Origin: an uncultured Caryophanales bacterium
GTDB lineage: Bacteria > Bacillota_I > Bacilli_A > RF39 > UBA660
Assembly: GCA_937897245.1 (NCBI GenBank)
Contig: CALCBO010000060.1
Span: forward strand, 1-10,247
DNA length: 10,247 nt
Reading direction: 5' to 3'
Positions within the stretch are counted from its first letter, which is position 1. Each line of letters begins with the position of its first letter. The notes under the pieces are model-generated. The model saw nothing but the letters and a program-made list of their open reading frames with translations. It was not told the origin of the DNA and searched no databases. Shown piece after piece: positions 1 to 7,054 of this stretch. Both the position numbers and the translations under genes were made by a program.

Positions 1-662
1 CTTGCTCTACATTGATGATATACAAATGTATCAATACATACTTTTGCTTTAAATCCTTTTTTCATAGCTTTAAATTGGTAATCACATTCTTCACCATAAC
101 CTCTACCATAAACTTCATCAAGTAATCCCACTTTTTCTACACATTTTTTACTAATCATTAAGCAATATCCTACAACAGTACAGGCATCATAATTTTTTCC
201 ATAAAAACTATTTTCAAAAAGACTATTTATTTGCATATAATTCATTCCTTCGGGAATACTAAATGACATATTAGAAGCAACAGTTGCTGGGGGACATAAT
301 AATCCTATTTTATTATTTTTTTCAAAATGATTCGCCATTTTCTCTAAAGCATTTTTTGAAAGAATACAATCACTATTAAGCAATACCACATATTCATTTT
401 TAAAAATAGATAATCCCTTATTACATGTTTTTATAAAACCTAAATTTTCTTTATTATTAATTACTTTAATAAAAGAACCATATTTTTTTTGAACTTCCTC
501 TAAATATTCAGTCATTTCTAAACTATCACAATCATTTATTAGATAAACTGTACCTAATATATTATAATTAGTAGTTTTAAATATTGCATCTACACATATT
601 TTTAACCATTCTAAAGCATTATAAATTGGAATAATTACATCTACTTTATATTTATTTTTCAT
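1..662 (-). CDS. GT2 family glycosyltransferase, partial (C-terminus beyond the left edge)
   Basis: I read this by translating the minus strand: 220 codons are open from the ATG at 662-660 to the window edge. The N-terminus has the GT-A nucleotide-sugar fold pattern: VDVIIPIYNA (residues 7-16), LINDCDS (41-47), NKENLGF (70-76), then LLNSDC at 94-99 with D98 as the DxD-equivalent metal/nucleotide-binding Asp. The acceptor-side part has GYCLMI (165-170), VGLLDE (178-183) and GYGEECDY (188-195), where the E/D pair matches the family's catalytic-base ED motif, and FVYH at 213-216. By family knowledge it transfers a sugar from an NDP-sugar to a growing surface glycan at the cytoplasmic membrane face; donor and acceptor cannot be read. 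A GGAG ribosome site lies 8 bases before the ATG. It is transcribed away from the rest of the locus, and its end is not visible. Confidence 0.9.
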   Translation of the reverse strand, partial: MKNKYKVDVIIPIYNALEWLKICVDAIFKTTNYNILGTVYLINDCDSLEMTEYLEEVQKKYGSFIKVINNKENLGFIKTCNKGLSIFKNEYVVLLNSDCILSKNALEKMANHFEKNNKIGLLCPPATVASNMSFSIPEGMNYMQINSLFENSFYGKNYDACTVVGYCLMISKKCVEKVGLLDEVYGRGYGEECDYQFKAMKKGFKAKVCIDTFVYHQCRA

Positions 663-682
663 AACCTACACTCCTCATAATC

Positions 683-711
683 ATTTTAACATTATATTAT
701 TACAAAGTCCA
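683..711 (-). promoter_or_regulatory. Predicted sigma-A-type promoter for the left GT2 gene
   Basis: On the minus strand, TGGACT (plus-strand 711-706) is followed after exactly 17 bases by TAAAAT (688-683), a reasonable -35/-10 pair. Transcription would start about 7 bases further on, leaving a short leader before the GAGGAG ribosome site (plus-strand 671-676) and the ATG at 662. A nearby TATAAT read on the same strand is an alternative -10 but has no convincing -35. Predicted from sequence only. Confidence 0.45.
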
Positions 712-764
712 TTGAATAATAATATAAGAAAAATTTAAATTTTTAATGAAAAAATTGAATAATA
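711..764 (+). repeat. Direct repeat ATTGAATAATA in the divergent promoter region
   Basis: The 11-base word ATTGAATAATA occurs at 711-721 and again at 754-764, a 43-base shift, close to four helical turns. The first copy touches the -35 of the leftward promoter and the second lies just before the TATAAT of the rightward gene. A 16-base palindrome, AAAAATTTAAATTTTT (729-744), sits between them. The placement would suit a shared regulator, but in such AT-rich DNA chance is a real alternative. Confidence 0.3.
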
Positions 765-768
765 CTTG

Positions 769-774
769 TATAAT
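769..774 (+). promoter_or_regulatory. Predicted -10 element (TATAAT) of the muramidase gene
   Basis: A consensus TATAAT lies 45 bases before the preferred ATG at 820, directly after an A/T-rich tract. No good -35 hexamer is seen at 16-18 bases; TTGAAT at 755-760 is too close. If this is the -10, transcription starts near 781. The upstream in-frame TTG at 766 would then lie inside the promoter and could not be the start codon. Confidence 0.5.
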
Positions 775-819
775 ATAAGTGATATGAAATATAATATTTA
801 TAAAATTGGATGTGGTAAA

Positions 820-3027
820 ATGAAAAAAATTAAGTATTTCTTTAGTATTTTTTTAATATTATTAAGTTTAATAAGTACAAATGTTGCATTTGCCTTAGAA
901 GATAATCAGAATAATTCTAACACTGAGATAACTGATATCGAAGAAAAAAATAATCCCCATAAAAACGAAGAATTAATAGATAATGATAATTCAACTATGA
1001 ATAATGATGATGCCACTGATAATAATACTTCTGATATCAGTAAACAAGAAGAAATTAATGCAAATAATATTTATGAAGCATCTCCTAAAAACATAGATGT
1101 ATATTATACTTCACATGTTCAAACTTATGGTTGGCAAGATACTGTAAAAAATGGAGAATTATCAGGAACTGAAGGTAAAGGAAAAAGAATGGAAGCTATT
1201 AAGATTAGATTAACTGGTAGTATTGCTGATAATTATAATATTTATTATAGGGTTCATGTTCAAAGCTATGGCTGGTTAGATTGGGCTAAAAATGGAGAAA
1301 CAGCTGGAACAATTGGCTTTGGAAAAAGAATAGAAGCGGTTGAAATAAAAATAGTAAACAAGAGTGAAGTTATCAATCAAACAACTTCATATTATCAGAA
1401 AACAGATTTTTTATCATATAGTGCCCATATTCAAAGTTATGGTTGGCAAAATAAGGTAACTAGTGGAGTAATTGGTACTGAAGGTAAAGGTAAAAGGCTA
1501 GAAGGTTATAATGTTAATTTTGAATTTGCTGATTATCCTGGACAACTTCAATATAAATCATATATTGAAGGAACTGGTTGGGAATCATCTTGGAAAAAGA
1601 ATGGAGAAACTTCAGGGACTATCGGTAAATCAAAAAAGATAGAACAAGTAAAAATGCAATTAACAGGAGATGTAGCTAATTATTACGATGTTTACTATCG
1701 TGCTCATGTTCAAGGCTTTGGTTGGTTAGGCTGGGCTAAAAATGGTGAAGTAGCTGGAAGTGATAATATCGGTCTTAGAATAGAAGCTATGGAAATAAAA
1801 GTAATTCCAAAAGGAACAGGAGAGACAACAGGCTCAAGTCTTGCCACCAAAGGAGCTTCAATCTCTTATTCAGCTCATGTTCGAAGAATTGGTGATCAAG
1901 CCCCAGTTAGTGAAGGACAAATTGCCGGGACTACTGGACAATCTCTTAGAATGGAAGGACTTAGAGTAAATATTGATTCTGAAACTACTGGTAGTATTAT
2001 GTATAAATCTTATGTTGAAGATATTGGATGGGAACAAGATTATAAAAAGGATGGAGAATTATCAGGGACTACTGGACAATCAAAACCAATTCAACTTTTT
2101 AGAATGAAACTAACAGGTGAATTAGCTAATAAATATGATATTTATTACAGAGTTCATACCGATCATTTTGGTTGGCTAGGCTGGGCTAGAAATGATGAGG
2201 TAACAGGTGCAGATTGTTATGAAATACAAGCTATTGAAATAAGATTATATTTAAAAATAGATAGTAATCAAAAACAATTAGATAGGTCAAGAATTCATAT
2301 TGAAACAGGTTTCTATAAAGAAAATGGTTATACCTATTATCGTGATAAGAATGGAAATCAAGCTAATGATTGGATTCGTATTATGGATACTAAGTATTTC
2401 TTTAATTCTTTAGGAGTAATGATAGGAAAAAATGTTAAAAAAGTAATGGATGTTTCAGCTTGGCAAGGTGACATTGATTGGGATACTGTTTATAAATATG
2501 GTGATATTGATGGAGTTATTTTAAGAATAGCCGCTGGATGTGAACAAGAAGATGCTAAACTTGCCCGTAATATAGCAGCTTTAAAAAGACTAAATATTCC
2601 TTATGGAATATACATTTATAGTTATGCTGAAACTTATAATGAAGGAAGTCTATACGCTGATTTTACCATTAGAGTTTTAGAAAAATATAATATGAATCCA
2701 CGTATTGGCATATTCCTAGATTTAGAAGCTAATAGTATTACTAATTATTTAACTAATGCTCATTATGAACAATTAACAAAAGGTTTTATGGATAAGATGA
2801 GTACTACAAGATTTGGATCTTTATGTAAAATTTATACATATAAATCTTTAGCTGAAGAGAAGATGTACACTCCATATTTATATAATCAAATAACTTGGAT
2901 TGCTCATTATAATCATTTTAATCGTTATGTAAATGAAAATGTTGTAGGTTGGCAATACTCATCTCAAGAATATGTTCCTGGAGTTCCAACTCTAGCAGAC
3001 ATGAGTGTTTGGTTTACTAATTTTTAA
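820..3027 (+). CDS. Secreted GH25 muramidase with eight ChW repeats and a cell-wall-binding repeat
   Basis: A 735-residue exported peptidoglycan hydrolase (1,4-beta-N-acetylmuramidase, lysozyme type). I chose the ATG at 820 because it directly begins a signal peptide (KK, a hydrophobic stretch, then AFA before LEDN). The in-frame TTG at 766 overlaps the -10. A weak GGATGTGG precedes the ATG. After the signal comes an Asn/Asp/Glu-rich linker to about residue 90. Eight ChW-type repeats follow (about 92-479; typical core HVQxxGW...KNGExxGTxGxGxRxEAI), then one choline-binding-like repeat (about 497-537: GFYKENGYTYYRDKNG, YFFNSLGVMIG), then the GH25 domain (about 541-735). Catalytic-type residues are present: D544 in DVSAWQG, D634 and E636 in FLDLEA, and D727 near the end; WQYSS is also typical. 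It probably binds the wall through its repeats and cuts glycan strands during growth, division or lysis. It sits alone between its own promoter and a terminator. Confidence 0.93.
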   Translation: MKKIKYFFSIFLILLSLISTNVAFALEDNQNNSNTEITDIEEKNNPHKNEELIDNDNSTMNNDDATDNNTSDISKQEEINANNIYEASPKNIDVYYTSHVQTYGWQDTVKNGELSGTEGKGKRMEAIKIRLTGSIADNYNIYYRVHVQSYGWLDWAKNGETAGTIGFGKRIEAVEIKIVNKSEVINQTTSYYQKTDFLSYSAHIQSYGWQNKVTSGVIGTEGKGKRLEGYNVNFEFADYPGQLQYKSYIEGTGWESSWKKNGETSGTIGKSKKIEQVKMQLTGDVANYYDVYYRAHVQGFGWLGWAKNGEVAGSDNIGLRIEAMEIKVIPKGTGETTGSSLATKGASISYSAHVRRIGDQAPVSEGQIAGTTGQSLRMEGLRVNIDSETTGSIMYKSYVEDIGWEQDYKKDGELSGTTGQSKPIQLFRMKLTGELANKYDIYYRVHTDHFGWLGWARNDEVTGADCYEIQAIEIRLYLKIDSNQKQLDRSRIHIETGFYKENGYTYYRDKNGNQANDWIRIMDTKYFFNSLGVMIGKNVKKVMDVSAWQGDIDWDTVYKYGDIDGVILRIAAGCEQEDAKLARNIAALKRLNIPYGIYIYSYAETYNEGSLYADFTIRVLEKYNMNPRIGIFLDLEANSITNYLTNAHYEQLTKGFMDKMSTTRFGSLCKIYTYKSLAEEKMYTPYLYNQITWIAHYNHFNRYVNENVVGWQYSSQEYVPGVPTLADMSVWFTNF
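1093..2256 (+). repeat. Eight ChW repeats arranged in a 450-base super-repeat
   Basis: Repeat starts are about 1093, 1234, 1405, 1540, 1684, 1855, 1987 and 2134. They fall into three types. Type A is repeats 3 and 6 (SYSAH.., ending xxVNxx). Type B is repeats 4 and 7 (YKSYxExxGW..., ending KxxLTG). Type C is repeats 2, 5 and 8 (YDxYYRxHxxxFGWLGWA). The A-to-A distance is 450 bases, B-to-B 447 and C-to-C 450, so a 150-residue A-B-C unit was duplicated. Repeat 1 occupies a B slot but begins like type A. A 17-base word, GGGACTACTGGACAATC, is identical at 1927-1943 and 2065-2081. Repeat 6 has lost the Trp of the GW motif and repeat 8 lacks the GTxGxG segment. Confidence 0.85.
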
Positions 3028-3053
3028 AAGAACGCAGAAATGCGTTTTTTTTT
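3027..3053 (+). terminator. Rho-independent terminator after the muramidase gene
   Basis: AACGCA (3031-3036), the tetraloop GAAA, and TGCGTT (3041-3046) form a perfect six-pair stem. It can be lengthened by A/T and G-T pairs and runs straight into a T run to 3053. It begins right after the TAA stop, which isolates the muramidase transcript from the genes downstream. Confidence 0.9.
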
Positions 3054-3072
3054 GCTTTTTTTTCTAAAAAAA

Positions 3073-3102
3073 TTGACCTAAGTATGAGAAGTATTGTAGA
3101 AT
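3073..3102 (+). promoter_or_regulatory. Predicted promoter of the DUF616 / acyltransferase genes
   Basis: TTGACC (3073-3078) and TAGAAT (3097-3102) are separated by 18 bases, with a TG just before the -10. It lies between the terminator and the ribosome site, as expected for a new transcription unit. The predicted start is about 3109. Confidence 0.6.
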
Positions 3103-3114
3103 TAAGTAAAAGGT

Positions 3115-3121
3115 AAGGAGG
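3115..3121 (+). promoter_or_regulatory. Strong ribosome binding site AAGGAGG
   Basis: A full-length AAGGAGG Shine-Dalgarno sequence lies 7 bases before the ATG at 3129. It is the strongest in the window and fixes the start of the DUF616 gene. Confidence 0.85.
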
Positions 3122-3128
3122 TCCTGGT

Positions 3129-4307
3129 ATGAATAAAATATGTGTTTATACATGTATTACAGGTAATTATGATGATTTGGAAGAAATAAGTAAAAAAGAA
3201 GAAGGAATTGATTATTATTGCTTTACTAATAATCATTCTATTAAATCTAAAAGTTGGAAGATAATTCCAATTGAAGATGAATCTCTATCAAACCTAACTC
3301 TTGCTAGAAAAACAAAAATACTAGGAAATGATATAGTAAATAACTATGATATTGCACTTTGTATTAAAGATTTTATTAAAAAGTATTTTAAACCTAAAGA
3401 TATCTTTACTGCTTTTCGTCATGGTGAAAGAGACAACATCAGAGAAGAGTGTTATGAATGTGTTAGAATGCGTAAAGAAGAAAAAAGCAAAGTAAAAAGA
3501 TTATTAAATTTTTATAAAGAAGAAAATTATCAATTTGATAATGGTTTAATAGAAAGTACTGTATTTATTAAAAGACCAAAAGATAAGAAAGTAATAGAGA
3601 CCATGGAATTATGGTTCAAAATGTTAAAAGAATACAGTAATAGAGACCAATTAACTTTTAATTATTGTTTATCTAAAACTAATATGCCAATTCATTGGAT
3701 TAATCTAAAAGTATTTGATAATGAATGGTTATCTCACAGAATTCATAATCCAAAAAAAGAAATAACAGCTTGCCGTATTTACTATGGAGATAGTAATACA
3801 ACTAATGAATCATATGATATAGATTCAGATTTTATCTATAAGTATAAAATAAATAATAATAATTATTCTATTAATACTAAAGTTCAAAAAGATACTAATA
3901 TTATTGAAATAGAGTTATCTGATGTATATTGCACTTCATATTCAGATTTTAATATTTCACTATCTTGTGATAATATCTATTTCTTTAATACTATAAATTA
4001 TCATGGTGACAATATTTTTTATAATAGTCAAGGTATTGTTCGTCTAGAAGGTAATTTTAAGAAGGGTACTAAATTATCTTTATCTGTAAATATTAAATAC
4101 CTTTCCGAAGTAGAGAAAATGAAATTTATTAATAATTTATGTAATAAAGTAATAATTCAAAAAGAAGATTATAAAGTATTGGAAAAGAAATATAAAACTC
4201 TAGAGAAACAATATAATGAATTAGAAAAAGTAAAGCATAGTAGATGGTATAAGATTTATCTAAAAGATATTGAACTAAGAGAAAAATTTCGCAACAAATC
4301 AAAATAA
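3129..4307 (+). CDS. DUF616-type (TOD1/MUCI70-like) glycosyltransferase-like protein with C-terminal coiled coil
   Basis: 392 residues. The first 215 or so match the DUF616 glycosyltransferase-like pattern: VYTCITGNYDDL at 6-17, DYYCFTNN (about 28-35), a W followed by the IIPIED segment, ARKTKI, FRHGERD with H98 and R101, then a GLIES segment and SNRDQLTFNY with R172, D173 and Q174. In the family as I know it, YDIxxWIDGNIxI precedes the H..R motif; here YDIALCI runs directly into KDFIKKYF, so the Asp-Gly-Asn strand (roughly ten residues) is missing in frame. Residues about 220-330 look beta-rich and I do not recognise them. About 345-392 is a Lys/Glu-rich coiled coil ending near SRWYK (371-375), a tail often seen on polysaccharide enzymes. 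It may be an active variant, a binding protein or a decaying gene. The acyltransferase follows 28 bases later, probably on the same transcript. Confidence 0.75.
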   Translation: MNKICVYTCITGNYDDLEEISKKEEGIDYYCFTNNHSIKSKSWKIIPIEDESLSNLTLARKTKILGNDIVNNYDIALCIKDFIKKYFKPKDIFTAFRHGERDNIREECYECVRMRKEEKSKVKRLLNFYKEENYQFDNGLIESTVFIKRPKDKKVIETMELWFKMLKEYSNRDQLTFNYCLSKTNMPIHWINLKVFDNEWLSHRIHNPKKEITACRIYYGDSNTTNESYDIDSDFIYKYKINNNNYSINTKVQKDTNIIEIELSDVYCTSYSDFNISLSCDNIYFFNTINYHGDNIFYNSQGIVRLEGNFKKGTKLSLSVNIKYLSEVEKMKFINNLCNKVIIQKEDYKVLEKKYKTLEKQYNELEKVKHSRWYKIYLKDIELREKFRNKSK

Positions 4308-4335
4308 TATGTATTAAAAGTAGGGGGAAAACTGA

Positions 4336-5445
4336 ATGAAGAAAGAAATTGTTAGGAACTCAAACCATGAGTTAATGCGCATTATCTCGATGTTTTTCAT
4401 TGTCTTAGGACACGTAATATTAAAAGGAAAAGTACTTGCAACTACTAATCCTAATATTAAAACATTGTATTTATTAATTGTTTTAACGCTAATCGTCCAT
4501 GTAAATTCATATTTATTATTGACAGGTTTCTACCAATCTAAGTCAACATTTAAACAAAAAAAAGTATGGTCTATTTTAAATGCTAGTTGGTTTTATAGAA
4601 CTATAATAGTTATTATTTTCTTAGCTCTTAACTTAATTAATGTTCCTAAAGTTCAAATATTAAAAGATATTTCATACTTATCTAGAGATTATTGGTATAT
4701 AACCTGTTATATCTTATTATATTGTTTAAGTCCTTTTCTAAACATATTAATTAATGCACTTAATCATAAAGATTTCAAAAGATTATTAATTGTAAGTACT
4801 CTTATTTTTAGTTTTTTACCTACTATTACTAATGGTGAAGTATTCAAAAATGATGGGTATACTCTATATAATTGTATATATTTATATTTTATTGGAGCTT
4901 ATTTAAGAGAATATCCACTTGATAAAAGTTATTTCTTTAAAAGATATTCTAAGACTATTTATCACGGAATATTAATAGGCGTTTTCCTCTTATGTTTATT
5001 ATTAAATTTCTTATTCTATAATTACTCTAGTCAAATTAGTAATTATAATACTTTTTTTGAGTATATTGCTAAAATAATAAATGATGCTTCATTATCATAC
5101 AGTAATCCTATTATAGTAATCCAATCAGTAGCCTTCTTTTTATTCTTTACTTCTCTTAATTTTAAGTCTAAAATAATTAATTGGTATTCCAAATTAATGT
5201 TGGGAGTTTATATGATTCACGAGCAACACTATCTAAGAGAAGAATTATATAAATGGTTAGGGGTAACAGAAGGGCCTAGAGATACATATTTATTTATTCT
5301 TTATGTTATTGGAGTAGCCTTATTTATCTTAATTGTTGGTTCTCTTATAGAATGGCTAAGACAAAAATTATTCTTATTTATTTATAAAAGAAAAATATCC
5401 ACAAGAATTCGTCAAAAGTATTATTTATGGGTAAAAAACATCTAA
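4336..5445 (+). CDS. Acyltransferase 3 family membrane protein (putative polysaccharide O-acyltransferase)
   Basis: 369 residues with about ten hydrophobic segments across its length, as in the acyltransferase-3 family, whose members use acyl-CoA or similar donors to O-acetylate or O-succinylate surface glycans. Visible signs are the N-terminal pattern NHELMRIISMFFIVLGHV, with R15 and H26 spaced exactly as the family's R-X10-H motif. LLLTGFY (60-66) stands where the SGY/F segment is expected. DYWYITCYILLYCLSPFLN (118-136) matches the usual W.I.Y...SPFLN stretch, and GVYMIHE near 290-296 matches the late GIYLIHE motif. The length is typical. A GGGGG-type ribosome site (AGGGGG, 4322-4327) lies 8 bases before the ATG. 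By context it would modify the polymer made or exported by the neighbours, but wall peptidoglycan or a lipid are other possible targets. Confidence 0.85.
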   Translation: MKKEIVRNSNHELMRIISMFFIVLGHVILKGKVLATTNPNIKTLYLLIVLTLIVHVNSYLLLTGFYQSKSTFKQKKVWSILNASWFYRTIIVIIFLALNLINVPKVQILKDISYLSRDYWYITCYILLYCLSPFLNILINALNHKDFKRLLIVSTLIFSFLPTITNGEVFKNDGYTLYNCIYLYFIGAYLREYPLDKSYFFKRYSKTIYHGILIGVFLLCLLLNFLFYNYSSQISNYNTFFEYIAKIINDASLSYSNPIIVIQSVAFFLFFTSLNFKSKIINWYSKLMLGVYMIHEQHYLREELYKWLGVTEGPRDTYLFILYVIGVALFILIVGSLIEWLRQKLFLFIYKRKISTRIRQKYYLWVKNI

Positions 5446-5498
5446 AAAGATAAAATAGAAATATAATAAGTCATAATATAGAAAAAAATTAAGATATA

Positions 5499-5507
5499 TG
5501 GTATAAT
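5499..5507 (+). promoter_or_regulatory. Extended -10 promoter ahead of the ABC exporter genes
   Basis: TGGTATAAT is an exact extended -10 (TGn-TATAAT); no good -35 is seen. The start would be near 5514, giving a leader of about 20 bases with a GAGGAG ribosome site at 5521-5526 and ATG at 5533. There is no clear terminator in the 87-base gap after the acyltransferase, so this probably adds transcription rather than separating two units. Confidence 0.6.
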
Positions 5508-5532
5508 TTTATCTATCTGTGAGGAGATTATT

Positions 5533-6285
5533 ATGAAAAAGAATAAAGAAAAAAACACTAAAAACGCAATAGTTGTAAAAGACGTTTATAAGAAATTTAA
5601 ATTAGTATATGATAAACCTTTTACTTTAAAAGAAAGATTAATCTTTTGGAAAAATACTAAAGTAGGCTATCATGAAGTATTAAAAGGAATTGATATTAAT
5701 ATTAAAAAGGGTGAAACAGTAGCCTTAATAGGAGTTAATGGTAGTGGTAAATCTACTTTATTAAAATTAATGACTAAGATTATTTATCCTACTACTGGAA
5801 CCATTAAAACTTATGGTAAATTAACTTCTCTACTAGAATTAGGAGCTGGTTTCCATCAAGATTTTACTGGTCGTGAAAATATTTTTTTCAATGCTTCTAT
5901 TTTTGGCCTAACAGCAGCAGAAATAGATAATAGAGTTCAAGATATCATTGATTTCTCTGAATTAGGAGAATTTATTGAAGCTCCTGTTCGTACATATTCT
6001 TCGGGGATGTATATGCGACTTGCCTTTTCCGTAGCTATTAATGTTGATGCCGAGATTTTACTAATTGATGAAATATTAGCTGTTGGAGATCAACATTTCC
6101 AAGATAAGTGTTATAAAAAACTACAAGAATTAAAAGAAAGTGGAAAAACAATTGTCATTGTTAGTCACAATACTGGTGCTGTTCAAAAACTATGTGATAG
6201 AGCAATTTGGTTATATGAAGGTGAAATAAGAGAAGATGGTCCATCTAAAGAAGTTATAAAAAAATATTTAGAGGTGTGTGGTTAA
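5533..6285 (+). CDS. ABC transporter ATP-binding subunit, polysaccharide/teichoic acid export (TagH/Wzt type)
   Basis: A 250-residue nucleotide-binding subunit that powers export of a lipid-linked polysaccharide across the membrane. All ATPase motifs are intact: Walker A GVNGSGKST (67-75), Q-loop region ELGAGFHQDFTGRENI, signature YSSGM (155-159), Walker B LLIDE with D179 and E180, and switch H212 in VSHN. Features typical of this subfamily are the N-terminal F.L......KER insertion, the GAGFH..FTGRENI stretch, and DQHFQDKC after Walker B. The protein ends soon after the ATPase domain, so it lacks the C-terminal carbohydrate-binding domain that Wzt proteins of the O9a type use to recognise a capped chain end. 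The permease gene begins 1 base after its stop, and the two surely work as a pair. Confidence 0.95.
   Translation: MKKNKEKNTKNAIVVKDVYKKFKLVYDKPFTLKERLIFWKNTKVGYHEVLKGIDINIKKGETVALIGVNGSGKSTLLKLMTKIIYPTTGTIKTYGKLTSLLELGAGFHQDFTGRENIFFNASIFGLTAAEIDNRVQDIIDFSELGEFIEAPVRTYSSGMYMRLAFSVAINVDAEILLIDEILAVGDQHFQDKCYKKLQELKESGKTIVIVSHNTGAVQKLCDRAIWLYEGEIREDGPSKEVIKKYLEVCG
6271..6276 (+). promoter_or_regulatory. Ribosome site GAGGTG that decides the permease start
   Basis: GAGGTG lies inside the end of the ATPase gene. It is 10 bases before the ATG at 6287 but only 1 base before the in-frame GTG at 6278, so the ATG at 6287 is the workable start. Confidence 0.65.
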
Positions 6286-6286
6286 G

Positions 6287-7054
6287 ATGATAAACGAAAT
6301 ATATCACTATAGACAATTATTAAAAAGTAATGTCAGAAAAGAAATTAGAGGGAAATATAAAGGCTCCTTCCTAGGAGTATTATGGAGCTTTGTTAATCCA
6401 TTATTAATGACTTTAGTATATGCTATAGTATTTCCTTTTTTATTAAGAAATAGTCAAGACCATTATACAACCTTTATTGTTATTGCTATACTTCCTTGGA
6501 ACTGGTTTACTTCATCTATTGCTCAGGGAACAAATACAATTCTTGCTAATGGTGGAATAATTAAAAAAGTATATTTTCCTAGAGCTATCTTACCAATATC
6601 AATTATTACTAGTGGACTTATAAACTTTTTAATATCTTGTATTATTATTCTAATATTTTTAATATTTAGTGGAATAGGCTTTAGTTTCTATATGTTATAT
6701 TTACCACTAATTGTTGTAATACAATTTATTCTACAATTAGGTATAGTTTTAATTACATCTAGTATTGATGTATATATTAGAGATACTGAATATATAATAA
6801 ATTTCTTTATTTCACTATTATTCTATGCAACTCCAATTTTATATTCTCTAGATATGTTTCCAGAGAAAGTTAGATTTTTCCTTAATTTAAATCCAATTGG
6901 AGCATTAATAATCGCTTATAAAGATATTTTCTATTATCAAACTCATCCTAATTTCATACAATTGGGATATGTTCTAATATTCTCTTTGATAGTATTGTTT
7001 ATTGGAATAAAAGTATTTGATAAATTAGAAAAAGGTTTTGCAGAGGAATTATAA
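6287..7054 (+). CDS. ABC-2 type polysaccharide export permease (TagG/Wzm type)
   Basis: A 255-residue membrane partner of the ATPase encoded just before it; together they would flip a lipid-linked glycan to the outer face. The N-terminal amphipathic region RKEIRGKYKGSFLGVLW (17-33) followed by NP (37-38) is the classic signature of this family. About six membrane segments follow. Other typical features are the YFPR loop (96-99) leading into AILP, IRD at 164-166, YATPILYSLDMFP in the late segment, LNP (201-203) and the FAEEL tail (251-255). The length is normal. I start it at the ATG at 6287 rather than the GTG at 6278, on ribosome-site spacing. Its stop overlaps the next start by 1 base (TAATG). 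Family members export teichoic acids, O-antigens or rhamnans; the substrate here is inferred only from the adjoining glycosyltransferases. Confidence 0.95.
   Translation: MINEIYHYRQLLKSNVRKEIRGKYKGSFLGVLWSFVNPLLMTLVYAIVFPFLLRNSQDHYTTFIVIAILPWNWFTSSIAQGTNTILANGGIIKKVYFPRAILPISIITSGLINFLISCIIILIFLIFSGIGFSFYMLYLPLIVVIQFILQLGIVLITSSIDVYIRDTEYIINFFISLLFYATPILYSLDMFPEKVRFFLNLNPIGALIIAYKDIFYYQTHPNFIQLGYVLIFSLIVLFIGIKVFDKLEKGFAEEL

Noticed and set aside
766..819. N-terminal extension of the muramidase from a TTG at 766 (or ATG at 784)
   Set aside because: The TTG overlaps the TATAAT at 769-774, and the extension would put 18 polar residues before a well-formed signal peptide that begins at the ATG at 820.
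820..3027. Muramidase as a prophage endolysin
   Set aside because: It has a signal peptide, an eight-repeat wall-binding region and its own terminator, and no holin or phage structural gene is adjacent; a bacterial wall enzyme fits better.
5448..5514. Inverted repeat AGATAAAAT / ATTTTATCT flanking the ABC promoter
   Set aside because: Nine A/T-rich pairs separated by 49 bases are likely by chance at this composition; there is no T run or GC-rich stem to make it a terminator, and too little to call an operator.
6278..6286. GTG at 6278 as the permease start
   Set aside because: The only ribosome site (6271-6276) is 1 base away, too close; it is correctly spaced for the ATG at 6287.
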